Shown here: piece after piece, positions 6,295 through 12,128 of the stretch
Position numbering within the stretch: the first letter of the stretch is position 1
How the letters are laid out: every line of letters starts with the position of its first letter
Origin: SHYR01 sp034406555
Lineage (GTDB): Bacteria > Chloroflexota > Dehalococcoidia > UBA2979
Assembly: GCA_034406555.1 (NCBI GenBank)
Contig: DASCRM010000117.1
Span: 1-12,128 of the forward strand
Reading direction: 5' to 3'
DNA: 12,128 nucleotides
Position numbers and translations under genes: made by a program
The notes under the pieces: model-generated
The model's database searches: none
The model's input: the letters and a program-made list of their open reading frames with translations, nothing else
What the model was told of the DNA's origin: nothing

Positions 6295-7326
6295 ATGCCC
6301 GAACCCACAGCCCTCGAAGGTCCCGACGATCTCACCGCCGAGTGGATGACCGACGCCCTGCGGGAAGCCGGCACGCTCTCGGACGGCGGCACGGTCTGAG
6401 ATATCTCATGGGAGCCGATCGGCGATGGCTACGCGGGCATCGTTGTGCGCATCCACCTCGATACAGGCGCTGTCGCGGCGGGCGCGCCCGCGACGGTGAT
6501 CAGGAAGTTCTCGTCGGCGCATCTACCGATACGGGGCATAGCCCGGACGCTCGGCCTGTACGGTCGCGAAGTTGGGTTCTACCGAGACGTTGCGGGCCTC
6601 GATGGACAGGGTGCTGGAATGCCCACGCCTGGCTGCTTCTACGCAGCGTACGAGGCTGACCCGGTGGCGCACATGCTGCTGCTCGAAGATATGGACGGTG
6701 AGATCGGCGACCACGCCGCGGGTTCCACACCTGACCAGGCAGAGCAGATTGTGCGATGGCTCGCGGCGTTTCACGCACGCTGGTGGGAGGCGCCCGAGCT
6801 CGATCAGTTTGACTGGCTCACTGTGGACGCGGCACAGGTGAGTCAGCGGCTGCAGGTGTCGTTCGATCAGGCGCTCGACAGCGCCCTGAGGGTTTGCGAA
6901 CCGCACGTAGGCGCTCACTTCGCGGCGACGTTGCGGCGGCTACAGCCCCGCGTCGCGTCGATAGCCATGGCCCAGGCCCAATCGCCCCGGACGCTGTGTC
7001 ATGGCGACGCGCACACCGCGAACGTCTTCTATCCGACGAGCGGGGATCTCTCTCCGGAGCAGCGTCGAGCGGCCGCGCCGCGGCTGGCGAAGGCATACGT
7101 GTCAGAGTTGGAGGCGCGAGGGATCGCGGACTATCCAATCATTGCGTACGAACGCGACTTTCCCGTGTGCACGCTGTACCACGCGGTAACGATGACGATT
7201 GCCCTCGGGGCCGTCGATGTCTCAACAGATCGTGGCCAGGAACTGGTGTCCTCGATCGTTCCTCGCGTCGCGGCGATGGTGGAAGACCTGGGCGACATCT
7301 CGGACGTCCTCGACGGGCTCGACTAG
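6295..7326 (+). pseudogene. Phosphotransferase (APH/ecdysteroid-kinase-like), nonsense codon and active-site deletion
   Basis: The gene begins at ATG 6295 behind GGAGG with 'LTAEWMTDALREAGTLSDGG', meets TGA at codon 35 (6397-6399), and continues in the same frame with 'DISWEPIGDGYAG' to TAG at 7326. Relatives begin in the same way and run through this point, so the two parts belong together. A CGA-to-TGA change would explain the stop. The kinase-like core follows: ATP-binding Lys in 'TVIRKFSS', 'REVGFYRDV', 'HMLLLEDMDG', 'WLAAFHARWWEAPELD', and the catalytic loop 'LCHGDAHTANVFY'. After 'YPTSGD' it jumps straight to 'LSPEQRRAAAPRL'; the expected 'xxIDWQ' segment with the Mg-binding Asp, some 25-30 residues, is missing. 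An enzyme without it should not transfer phosphate. A GTG at 6445 could start a shortened protein, but no ribosome binding site is evident. Confidence 0.75.
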
Positions 7327-7349
7327 CCCTCGGATGGTGCGTGGCGCGC

Positions 7350-7355
7350 TATCAT
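7350..7355 (+). promoter_or_regulatory. -10 element TATCAT just before the GYD gene (possible leaderless start)
   Basis: TATCAT ends 9 nt before the ATG at 7365, and no Shine-Dalgarno sequence lies between. A start 7 nt downstream of the element would put the mRNA 5' end at about 7362, giving a leader of 0-3 nt. Confidence 0.45.
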
Positions 7356-7364
7356 CGCGGCACG

Positions 7365-7730
7365 ATGGCGACGTACATCCTCCTGCTGACGCTGGACTCC
7401 GAGGGCCGAGAGAAGATGCTCTCTGACCCGGAGAGTCTGTTGCGCGCGGAGGCGGCGATTTCGATTCCGGGCGTGCAGCTACTCGGGCTCTACGGCGTGC
7501 TCGGCGACGCTGATTTCGTCACGCTGGTGGAGGCGCCGGACAACGACGCGATGGCGCGCTTCTCCCTCGAACTGGGCGTGAACGCGGGCTCGCACGTCAC
7601 GACGCTGCCTGCGATCCCGATCACGTGCTTCGGGGACGGGCCCACACAGATGTCTGCGGCGGCGGAGCCGGGAATCTCAACCTCGACAGCGCCGCCGGAC
7701 GATGACGACAGCGGCGTGGCGCCCGCGTAG
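7365..7730 (+). CDS. GYD domain protein
   Basis: A 121-residue protein. Residues 1-85 fit the GYD family, small ferredoxin-like-fold proteins of unknown function: 'MATYILLLTLDSEGREKML', 'GVQLLGLYGVLGDADFVTLV' (the G-[DE]-[YA]-D element), 'EAPDNDAMARFSLELG' and a final 'THV/VTTLPA'-like strand. The last 30 or so residues are a disordered-looking tail rich in Ala, Ser, Thr and Pro with a DDDD cluster. ATG 7365 is the first codon that gives the family N-terminus; the open frame upstream overlaps the damaged phosphotransferase and is not protein-like. The gene is first in a tight run with the DUF885 peptidase (47-bp gap) and the YbaK protein. Its biochemical role is unknown. Confidence 0.85.
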   Translation: MATYILLLTLDSEGREKMLSDPESLLRAEAAISIPGVQLLGLYGVLGDADFVTLVEAPDNDAMARFSLELGVNAGSHVTTLPAIPITCFGDGPTQMSAAAEPGISTSTAPPDDDDSGVAPA

Positions 7731-7734
7731 GCAC

Positions 7735-7757
7735 GACTGACTGAGTGAGTGAGTGAC
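7735..7757 (+). repeat. Short tetranucleotide tract (GACT/GAGT)
   Basis: Two GACT units followed by three GAGT-type units lie between the GYD stop and the DUF885 ribosome binding site. It is a minor simple repeat. Slippage here would change the spacing between the genes but not a reading frame. Confidence 0.5.
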
Positions 7758-7777
7758 ACGTAGCGAAGAGGTATTCA

Positions 7778-9469
7778 GTGACGCGCATCTACGAGATTGC
7801 AGACGAGTACGTCGAGCGCTTTGCGGCGCTGCACCCGGTCGCCGCGACCGGCATGGGCGTGCCCGGCCACGATGCGGAGATGCCCGACTACTCGCCGGAC
7901 GGCGCGGCTGCGCTGAACGCACTGGCCCGCGCGACCCGCGACGATCTGCGCGCGGCGACCATCGAGGACGGCGATGCCGGCGAGCGTGATCGCATCGCCC
8001 GCGACTCGATGCTGGAGCGGCTCGACCTCGACATCGACGCGCACGACGCGGGCGAGCACCTGCGCGATCTCGCGATCCTCGGCAGTTCGCTGCAAAGCAT
8101 CCGCAGCACCTTTGACCTGATGCCGCGTGAGAGCGAAGAGCACTGGTCGAACATCGCGGCGCGGCTGCGACTGGTACCGGAGGCACTCGGCGGCTACCGC
8201 ACGACGCTGCGCGAGGGGCTGGAGACCGGCATCGGCAGCACGCAGCGGCAGGCGTACGAGGGCGCGAAGCAGTGCGCGATCTGGAGCGGGCAGGGCGATG
8301 GCCCTCCGTTCTTTGACAGCCTGATCGAGGCTTTCGACGCCTTGCAGGTCGATGACGGGGCGCTGCGCTCCGACCTCGAAGCGGGCGCGCAGCTCGCGAC
8401 CGCCGCGTACGCGGAGATGGGGACGTACCTGAGCGGGCAGTACCAGCCCGCCGCCGAGCCGCGCGACGCCGTCGGCGCGGAGCGCTACAACTTCGGCGTG
8501 CGCGCCTTCCTCGGTGCCGAGCTGGACCTCGAAGAGACCTACCGCTGGGGCTGGGAGGAGCTGGGCCGCATCCGTCGCGAGATGGCCGAGACGGCGGAGT
8601 GGATCGCACCGGGCGAGGGGCTGGCCGCGGCCGAAGCGCTGCTGAACAGCGACTCCGCGCGGGCCGTCGAGGGCGTCGAGCCGTTCCGCGAGTGGATGCA
8701 GGATCTGCAGGAGACGACGATCGCGGAGATGAACGGCACGCACTTCGACATCCCCGAGCGCGTGCAACGCATCGAGGCGATGATCGCGCCGCCCGGTGGC
8801 GCGCTGGCGATGTACTACACGGGCCCCTCGGAAGACTTCAGCCGCCCCGTCCGCACCTGGTACCCGACCGGGGAGAAGACGCGCTTCCCGCTGTGGGTGG
8901 AGGTCTCCGTCGCCTACCACGAGGGCGTGCCCGGCCATCACCTGCAGATCGCAACGACGATGGACCTGGGCGACGAGCTCTCGCGCTTTCAGCGGCTGAT
9001 GGGCGGCACATCCGGCTATGTCGAAGGCTGGGGACTGTACGCCGAACGCCTGATGGCGGAGCTGGGCTACCTCGAAAATCCCGACTACTACCTCGGCATG
9101 CTCACCTCGCAGGCGTTCCGCGCCGGTCGCGTGGTCGTCGACATCGGCCTGCACCTCGACCTGCCGATCCCGGAAGGTGGCGACTTCCATCCGGGCGAGC
9201 GGTGGACACCGGAGCTGGCGATCGACTTCATGGACCCGCTGATGCCCTTCGACCACGCGTTTACCGTCAGCGAGGTCGATCGCTACCTGGGGATGCCCGG
9301 TCAGGCGATCAGCTACAAGGTCGGCGAACGTTACTGGCTGGAGGCGCGGGCGCAGGCGCGCGAGGCAGAGGGTGGCGACTTCGACCTCAAACAGTGGCAC
9401 GCGAAGGCGTTCGACCTCGGCCCGATGGGACTCGCGCAGATGCAAGGCGAACTCGGAGCGACCTCGTGA
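7778..9469 (+). CDS. DUF885 family metallopeptidase
   Basis: A 563-residue protein of the DUF885 family, zinc peptidases related to carboxypeptidase/M3-like enzymes, close to the usual length. The GTG start at 7778 has AGAGG (7767-7771) 6 nt before it and gives 'MTRIYEIADEYVERFAALHP', typical of the family. The zinc site is visible as 'HEGVPGH' (381-387), with His381, Glu382 and His387, and the downstream acidic ligand Glu416 in 'YVEGWGLYAERLM'. Further family wording includes 'MYYTGPSEDFSRPVRTWYP', 'QAFRAGRVVVDIGLHL' and 'PGQAISYKVGE'. There is no signal peptide or membrane segment, so it should be cytosolic. It ends overlapping the YbaK start (GTGA), which suggests translational coupling. 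The substrate peptides are unknown. Confidence 0.9.
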   Translation: MTRIYEIADEYVERFAALHPVAATGMGVPGHDAEMPDYSPDGAAALNALARATRDDLRAATIEDGDAGERDRIARDSMLERLDLDIDAHDAGEHLRDLAILGSSLQSIRSTFDLMPRESEEHWSNIAARLRLVPEALGGYRTTLREGLETGIGSTQRQAYEGAKQCAIWSGQGDGPPFFDSLIEAFDALQVDDGALRSDLEAGAQLATAAYAEMGTYLSGQYQPAAEPRDAVGAERYNFGVRAFLGAELDLEETYRWGWEELGRIRREMAETAEWIAPGEGLAAAEALLNSDSARAVEGVEPFREWMQDLQETTIAEMNGTHFDIPERVQRIEAMIAPPGGALAMYYTGPSEDFSRPVRTWYPTGEKTRFPLWVEVSVAYHEGVPGHHLQIATTMDLGDELSRFQRLMGGTSGYVEGWGLYAERLMAELGYLENPDYYLGMLTSQAFRAGRVVVDIGLHLDLPIPEGGDFHPGERWTPELAIDFMDPLMPFDHAFTVSEVDRYLGMPGQAISYKVGERYWLEARAQAREAEGGDFDLKQWHAKAFDLGPMGLAQMQGELGATS

Positions 9470-9987
9470 CGCCGACAGCCGCGGAGGTCGCCGCTGACCC
9501 GGGCAAGGCGGTCGTCGACGCCCTCGATGGGCTCGGCGTGGCGTACGAGGTGATGGAGTGCGACCCGGACTTCGCCGACACGGCGGCGTTCTGCGAGCGC
9601 TACGGCGTGCCGCCGGAGCAGTCGGCGAACACGATCATCGTCGCCTCCAAGCGAGGCGAGAAGCAGTACGCCGCCTGCGTCGTCGCGGCAACGGTGCGGC
9701 TGGACGTGAACCGCAAGGTGCGCGAGCTGATGGGCGTGAAGAAGGCCTCGTTCGCCCCGGCGGAGGAGACCGCGGAGCTGACGGGGATGCTGATCGGCGG
9801 CGTCACGGTCTTCGCGCTGCCGCCCGAGTTGCCGATCTACATCGACGATGCGCTGATGGCCGAGCCGGAGATCGTGCTGGGCGGCGGCAGTCGATCGCAG
9901 AAGATCCGCATCGCCCCCTCGGCGCTCGATGGGGTCGCGAACCTCAGCGTGGTCGCGGGCCTCGGCATCGCGCGCCCGGCAGACTAG
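9466..9987 (+). CDS. YbaK/EbsC family aminoacyl-tRNA deacylase
   Basis: A 173-residue YbaK/EbsC (ProX/INS) domain protein. Its GTG start overlaps the DUF885 TGA by four bases, and no separate Shine-Dalgarno is needed if ribosomes re-initiate. Family motifs run in order: 'EQSANTIIVASKRGEKQYAA' (51-70), 'VRLDVNRKVRELMGVKKASF' (77-96, with the Lys expected to act in the tRNA-editing pocket), 'ETAELTGMLIGGVTVFALP' (101-119), 'PIYIDDALM' (123-131) and 'IVLGGGSRSQKI' (136-147). Relatives hydrolyse mischarged Cys-tRNA(Pro) or similar aminoacyl-tRNAs in trans. Which amino acid and tRNA this one edits cannot be said. Its pairing with a peptidase gene is unexplained. Confidence 0.88.
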   Translation: MTPTAAEVAADPGKAVVDALDGLGVAYEVMECDPDFADTAAFCERYGVPPEQSANTIIVASKRGEKQYAACVVAATVRLDVNRKVRELMGVKKASFAPAEETAELTGMLIGGVTVFALPPELPIYIDDALMAEPEIVLGGGSRSQKIRIAPSALDGVANLSVVAGLGIARPAD

Positions 9988-10001
9988 CGCGCACCCTAGC
10001 T

Positions 10002-10013
10002 GGCCGATCGGCC
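10002..10013. promoter_or_regulatory. 12-bp palindrome in the -35 region of the flavin monooxygenase gene
   Basis: GGCCGATCGGCC is a perfect palindrome ending 10 bp before the candidate -10 TACGCT, so it overlaps the -35 position. That is where a repressor or activator dimer would bind. In GC-rich DNA a chance palindrome is also plausible. Confidence 0.35.
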
Positions 10014-10023
10014 GCGGATTGCC

Positions 10024-10029
10024 TACGCT
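10024..10029 (+). promoter_or_regulatory. -10-like TACGCT before the flavin monooxygenase gene
   Basis: TACGCT followed by GCGCGCG lies 36 bp upstream of the GTG start. It shares the TA-NNN-T form with the elements at 1845 and 7350. The -35 position is occupied by the palindrome at 10002-10013. Confidence 0.35.
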
Positions 10030-10064
10030 GCGCGCGTCCCGCCTAGCGGGGGAGAGGCACAGCC

Positions 10065-11240
10065 GTGGTCGTGACTGAGAACGAGGGCGTCGACGAGGCT
10101 GTCCTGGAGCGTGCTCGCGCGCTCGCTGTTCGCGTGCGTGCGTCGGCCGATGAGATCGAGTCGCTGCGGCGGCTCCCGCCCGACCTCGCCGCCGCGATGG
10201 GCGATGCCGGGCTCTTCTCGATGTACGTCTCGAAAGAGCACGGCGGGGCGGAGATCCACCCGCTGACCGCGCTGCAGGTCGTCGAGGAGATAGGTCGCGC
10301 CGATGGTTCGGCGGGCTGGGTGACGATGCTTGGCTCTTCGGTGAGCACGTTCTCTGGCTGGATCACCCCGCCGGCGATGCGGGCGATGGTGGAGGACGCC
10401 GGGCCGTTCCGCCCGGCCGGGTCGGCGCGGGTGCTGGGCACGGCGCAGGCCGTTGATGGCGGCTATCTCGTGAACGGTCAGTGGGACTTCCAGAGCGGTG
10501 TCACGCACGCGAACTGGGTCGTCGGCAACTGCATGGTGCTGGACGACGGGAAGCCGCGGCACAGCGCGGAAGGCGTGCCGGTGACGCGGTCGATGTACCT
10601 GCCGGTGCGCGACGGCGAGGTGATCGACACCTGGCACACGGTCGGCATGCGCGGCACCGGGAGCAACGACTTCGCCGTCGAAAACCTGTTCGTCGCGGAA
10701 GAGCGCACCTCGCGCTGGGACGAGCCGCCCGCGATCGAGGGGCCGCTGTACCGATCGAGGGTGAACATCACCTTCGGCTGGGTGCTGACCGCCGCCAACG
10801 CGCTGGGCATCGCACGAGGCTCGATCGACGAGCTGACCGCGCTCGCGAGTGTCGCCGCCTCGACGGGTTCGATGAGCCTGCTGCGCGACCGCCCGAAGGT
10901 GCAGGCGCGCGTCGGCGAGGCGGAGGCGATCGTGCGCGGCGCGCGTGCCTGGCTCGTCACCGCGACGGGCGCGGCCTTCGAGGCGTCGAAGCGTATCCGC
11001 GAGGAGGATCCGACGGACGCGCTGCTCGATATGCGGTTGTCGATCGTGCATGCGATCCGCGAGTCGGTGCGCGCGGTGGACATCATCTTCCACGCCGCAG
11101 GGACGAACGCGGTCTACGAGAGCAATCGCCTCGGCCGCTTCTTCCGCGATATCCACGTCGGTGTGCAGCACGTCTCCGCCGCGCAGGAGCACTACGAGAC
11201 CGCCGGGCGGATGGTGCTGGGCGCCGGGCCGGGCTGGTAG
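10065..11240 (+). CDS. Acyl-CoA dehydrogenase-fold protein, group D flavin monooxygenase-like
   Basis: A 391-residue protein. The start GTG 10065 has a very strong GGGGGAGAGG (10048-10057) 7 nt before it; a second GTG at 10071 is possible. The N-terminal helical part contains 'LPPDLAAAMGDAGLFSMYV', 'LQVVEEIGRADGSAGW' and the middle beta-domain 'GTAQAVDGGYLVNGQWDFQSG' and 'MRGTGSNDFAVENLFV'. The C-terminal part ends with 'RFFRDIHVGVQHVSAAQEHY'. This wording fits the HsaA/DszC/HpaB-type oxygenase subunits that use free reduced flavin from a partner reductase, rather than a true acyl-CoA dehydrogenase: the latter's catalytic Glu context is not seen. Such enzymes hydroxylate phenols, steroid-derived rings or sulfur compounds. 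No flavin reductase gene is adjacent, so the partner must lie elsewhere. The fold is confident; the substrate is unknown. Confidence 0.82.
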   Translation: MVVTENEGVDEAVLERARALAVRVRASADEIESLRRLPPDLAAAMGDAGLFSMYVSKEHGGAEIHPLTALQVVEEIGRADGSAGWVTMLGSSVSTFSGWITPPAMRAMVEDAGPFRPAGSARVLGTAQAVDGGYLVNGQWDFQSGVTHANWVVGNCMVLDDGKPRHSAEGVPVTRSMYLPVRDGEVIDTWHTVGMRGTGSNDFAVENLFVAEERTSRWDEPPAIEGPLYRSRVNITFGWVLTAANALGIARGSIDELTALASVAASTGSMSLLRDRPKVQARVGEAEAIVRGARAWLVTATGAAFEASKRIREEDPTDALLDMRLSIVHAIRESVRAVDIIFHAAGTNAVYESNRLGRFFRDIHVGVQHVSAAQEHYETAGRMVLGAGPGW

Positions 11241-11265
11241 GCGGCTCGCCGCTACTGACTGACCG
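11241..11265. terminator. Possible shared terminator between convergent genes
   Basis: The 25 bp between the two convergent stop codons contains GCGG-CTCG-CCGC (11241-11252), a short GC stem usable from both sides. It has only 4-5 bp and no T-run, so the support is weak. Confidence 0.25.
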
Positions 11266-11784
11266 CTACTCGGCGGGCGCGAACTCGACGATCTCCGCGC
11301 TCGCTACACCGTCCTCGATCGTGAGCCAGGCGACGGTGCCGGGGACGAGGAACGAGGGGTAGCCCTGCCCGCCGTTCACGAAGAGCACGCCTTCATAGGT
11401 GGCGATCACCGGCACGTGCAGGTGGCCGTAGCAGATCACGTCGGCGGTGTGCTCGCCGTCCTCGACGAAGTCGGGCAGCAGCCGAGGCGGTTCGAACTCT
11501 TCCTGGCCCCAGATCGGGTGCGTGACGCCGATATGCAGGCCATCGACTTCGAAGATCTCGTGCGTGGGTAGGGCTTTCCAGAGGTAGGGCGGGTCGGAGT
11601 TGCCGGCGACGACGAAGGAGCGCTTGGCAGTCTCGCGGAAGCCCTCAACGACGGCCATGCGCACGATGTCGCCGCAGTGGATGGCGATGTCCGCCTCGGC
11701 GACGGCTTCGCGGATGGCGGGGTGCACTTCCTCCCACGTGTAGACGTGGGTGTCGCCGACGATCAGGATGCGGGTCGTTGCCAT
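11266..11784 (-). CDS. Metallophosphoesterase, MJ0936/YfcE family
   Basis: A 172-residue calcineurin-like phosphoesterase. The ATG at 11784 gives 'MATTRILIVGDTHVYTW'; open frame continues upstream, but that part crosses repeat copy B and is not protein-like. The dinuclear metal site is complete: Asp11 and His13 (GDTH), Asp39 (HCGDI), Asn62 and Asp64 (GNSD), His89 (GVTHP), His121 and His123 (YGHLH). Two places differ from the commonest wording: GHLH rather than GHTH, and 'NGGQGYPSF' where relatives often have an NPGS-type turn. The family hydrolyses phosphodiesters in vitro; the natural substrate is unknown. There is no Shine-Dalgarno, and a CATCAT element sits at the right distance for a leaderless mRNA. 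The gene converges with the monooxygenase. Confidence 0.88.
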   Translation of the reverse strand: MATTRILIVGDTHVYTWEEVHPAIREAVAEADIAIHCGDIVRMAVVEGFRETAKRSFVVAGNSDPPYLWKALPTHEIFEVDGLHIGVTHPIWGQEEFEPPRLLPDFVEDGEHTADVICYGHLHVPVIATYEGVLFVNGGQGYPSFLVPGTVAWLTIEDGVASAEIVEFAPAE

Positions 11785-11790
11785 CGGGCG

Positions 11791-11796
11791 ATGATG
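11791..11796 (-). promoter_or_regulatory. -10-like CATCAT placed for a leaderless transcript of the phosphoesterase
   Basis: Read on the minus strand, CATCAT ends 6 nt before the ATG, so a start 7 nt downstream falls on the A of the start codon. The neighbourhood (CATCATCGCCCG then ATG) closely matches that before the GYD gene (TATCATCGCGGCACG then ATG). No -35 is recognisable. Confidence 0.4.
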
Positions 11797-11910
11797 GCGG
11801 GCCTCAACGCCTCGGTCGAGGCCGGCGGGGCCCTGCGTAGGTCTTGTCGCTGGTTGCCGTTGACGAGGTGCGAGCGTTCCTCGGTTCTTCTTGCGCCTCC
11901 CGAAGGACGA

Positions 11911-12025
11911 CCCCGCCTGTCGTCGCGTCGGAGGGGCTGCTTCGCCCGCGACCTTCGTGTGAGAGATACCCGCCCGCCCACCCGTTCTGTCGAGGGGCTC
12001 AGCCCCTCGCGCTCCCCAGTTTGGA
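11911..12025 (-). repeat. Dispersed intergenic repeat, copy B
   Basis: About 115 bp aligning with copy A (5037-5152). The longest identical blocks are TCGCGTCGGA, TGCTTCGCCCGCGACC and the hairpin plus tail AGCCCCTCGCGCTCCCC. Differences are scattered substitutions and a few small gaps, so the copies are related but not recent duplicates. It lies in the same orientation as copy A and opposite to copy C. Confidence 0.8.
11991..12009. other. Conserved hairpin of repeat copy B
   Basis: CGAGGGGC (11991-11998) and GCCCCTCG (12002-12009) form the same 8-bp stem as in copy A, but around loop TCA instead of GGA. An identical stem with a changed loop suggests the structure matters. Confidence 0.7.
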
Positions 12026-12079
12026 GTGGCCGGAACTGGAAGCAATTGGCGGCGGTTTTCCAACTTCCAGCCCACCCCC

Positions 12080-12128
12080 TTCCAGATCGGGGGGTGCGGG
12101 GGGCTTGCCCCCCGAGAGAGTAAGGGCG
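12080..12128 (+). repeat. Dispersed intergenic repeat, copy C (cut by the window edge)
   Basis: TTCCAGATCGGGG, then G-T-G-C-G, then a GGGGGG/CCCCCC hairpin (12098-12103 with 12108-12113, loop CTTG) and GAGAGAGTAAGGGCG match the reverse complement of copy A in the same order (CCAGATCGGGG, AGCGCG, GGGGC hairpin, CGAAAGAATGGGCG). It therefore faces copy B across a spacer of about 54 bp. The rest of the unit lies beyond the window. Confidence 0.6.

Larger units (their letters stand above)
11785..12128. other. Gene-free right end, 344 bp
   Basis: I see no credible gene upstream of the phosphoesterase to the window edge. The region holds the promoter-like element at 11791-11796, repeat copy B, an imperfect spacer with a 7-bp inverted repeat (CTGGAAG 12036-12042, CTTCCAG 12064-12070), and the start of repeat copy C. 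Confidence 0.6.

Noticed and set aside
7775..9445. A very long open frame on the minus strand opposite the DUF885 gene (about 556 codons).
   Set aside because: It mirrors the GC-rich third positions of the sense gene, has Arg/Val/Leu/His-rich low-information content and no recognisable motif, while the plus strand carries clear zinc-peptidase motifs.
10065..11240. Calling the gene a beta-oxidation acyl-CoA dehydrogenase.
   Set aside because: The motif set and C-terminal 'RDIHVGVQH' fit the HsaA/DszC-type flavin monooxygenases, and the dehydrogenase catalytic Glu context is not visible.
11785..12075. An N-terminal extension of the phosphoesterase to an ATG at 12075.
   Set aside because: The extension runs through repeat copy B and has low-complexity translation; the conserved fold begins at the ATG at 11784.

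Overview
The window is GC-rich bacterial chromosome with short intergenic gaps, GTG as well as ATG starts, and purine-rich ribosome binding sites. The gene types (BipA, GYD domain, DUF885 peptidase, ecdysteroid-kinase-like phosphotransferase, group D flavin monooxygenase-like protein, AMP-forming CoA ligase) and protein wording suggest an uncultivated Chloroflexota lineage such as a Dehalococcoidia/SAR202-type bacterium. That placement is inference from resemblance only. No phage, CRISPR, transposase, rRNA or complete tRNA gene is visible.

Layout. 1-1043 is the C-terminal part of the translational GTPase TypA/BipA, cut by the left edge. 1151-1783 (minus) is a class I methyltransferase that looks broken at both ends. 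It lies divergent to an intact aldo/keto reductase (1915-2850), which ends in a hairpin. 3040-3400 is a frameshifted N-terminal stub of a PEP-utilising (PEP synthase-like) enzyme. 3474-4982 is a complete acyl/oxalyl-CoA synthetase-type ligase. A 294-bp gap then holds a dispersed repeat. 5277-6248 is a ketopantoate-reductase-family protein. 6295-7326 is a phosphotransferase with an in-frame TGA and an apparent loss of its metal-binding segment. 7365-9987 is a compact run of three genes: GYD protein, DUF885 metallopeptidase and YbaK/EbsC deacylase, the last two overlapping by 4 bp. 10065-11240 is an acyl-CoA-dehydrogenase-fold flavin monooxygenase. It converges with an MJ0936/YfcE-type metallophosphoesterase (11266-11784, minus). 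The right end (11785-12128) has no gene and carries two more copies of the repeat in inverted orientation.

How the genes relate. I see no dedicated pathway or defence system. The intact genes are general metabolism (redox, CoA-thioester activation, peptide hydrolysis, editing of mischarged tRNA, aromatic or other oxygenation). The most notable features are local gene decay (three damaged genes within about 6 kb, interleaved with intact ones), a hairpin-bearing intergenic repeat family present three times, and -10-like elements so close to two start codons that those mRNAs may be leaderless.
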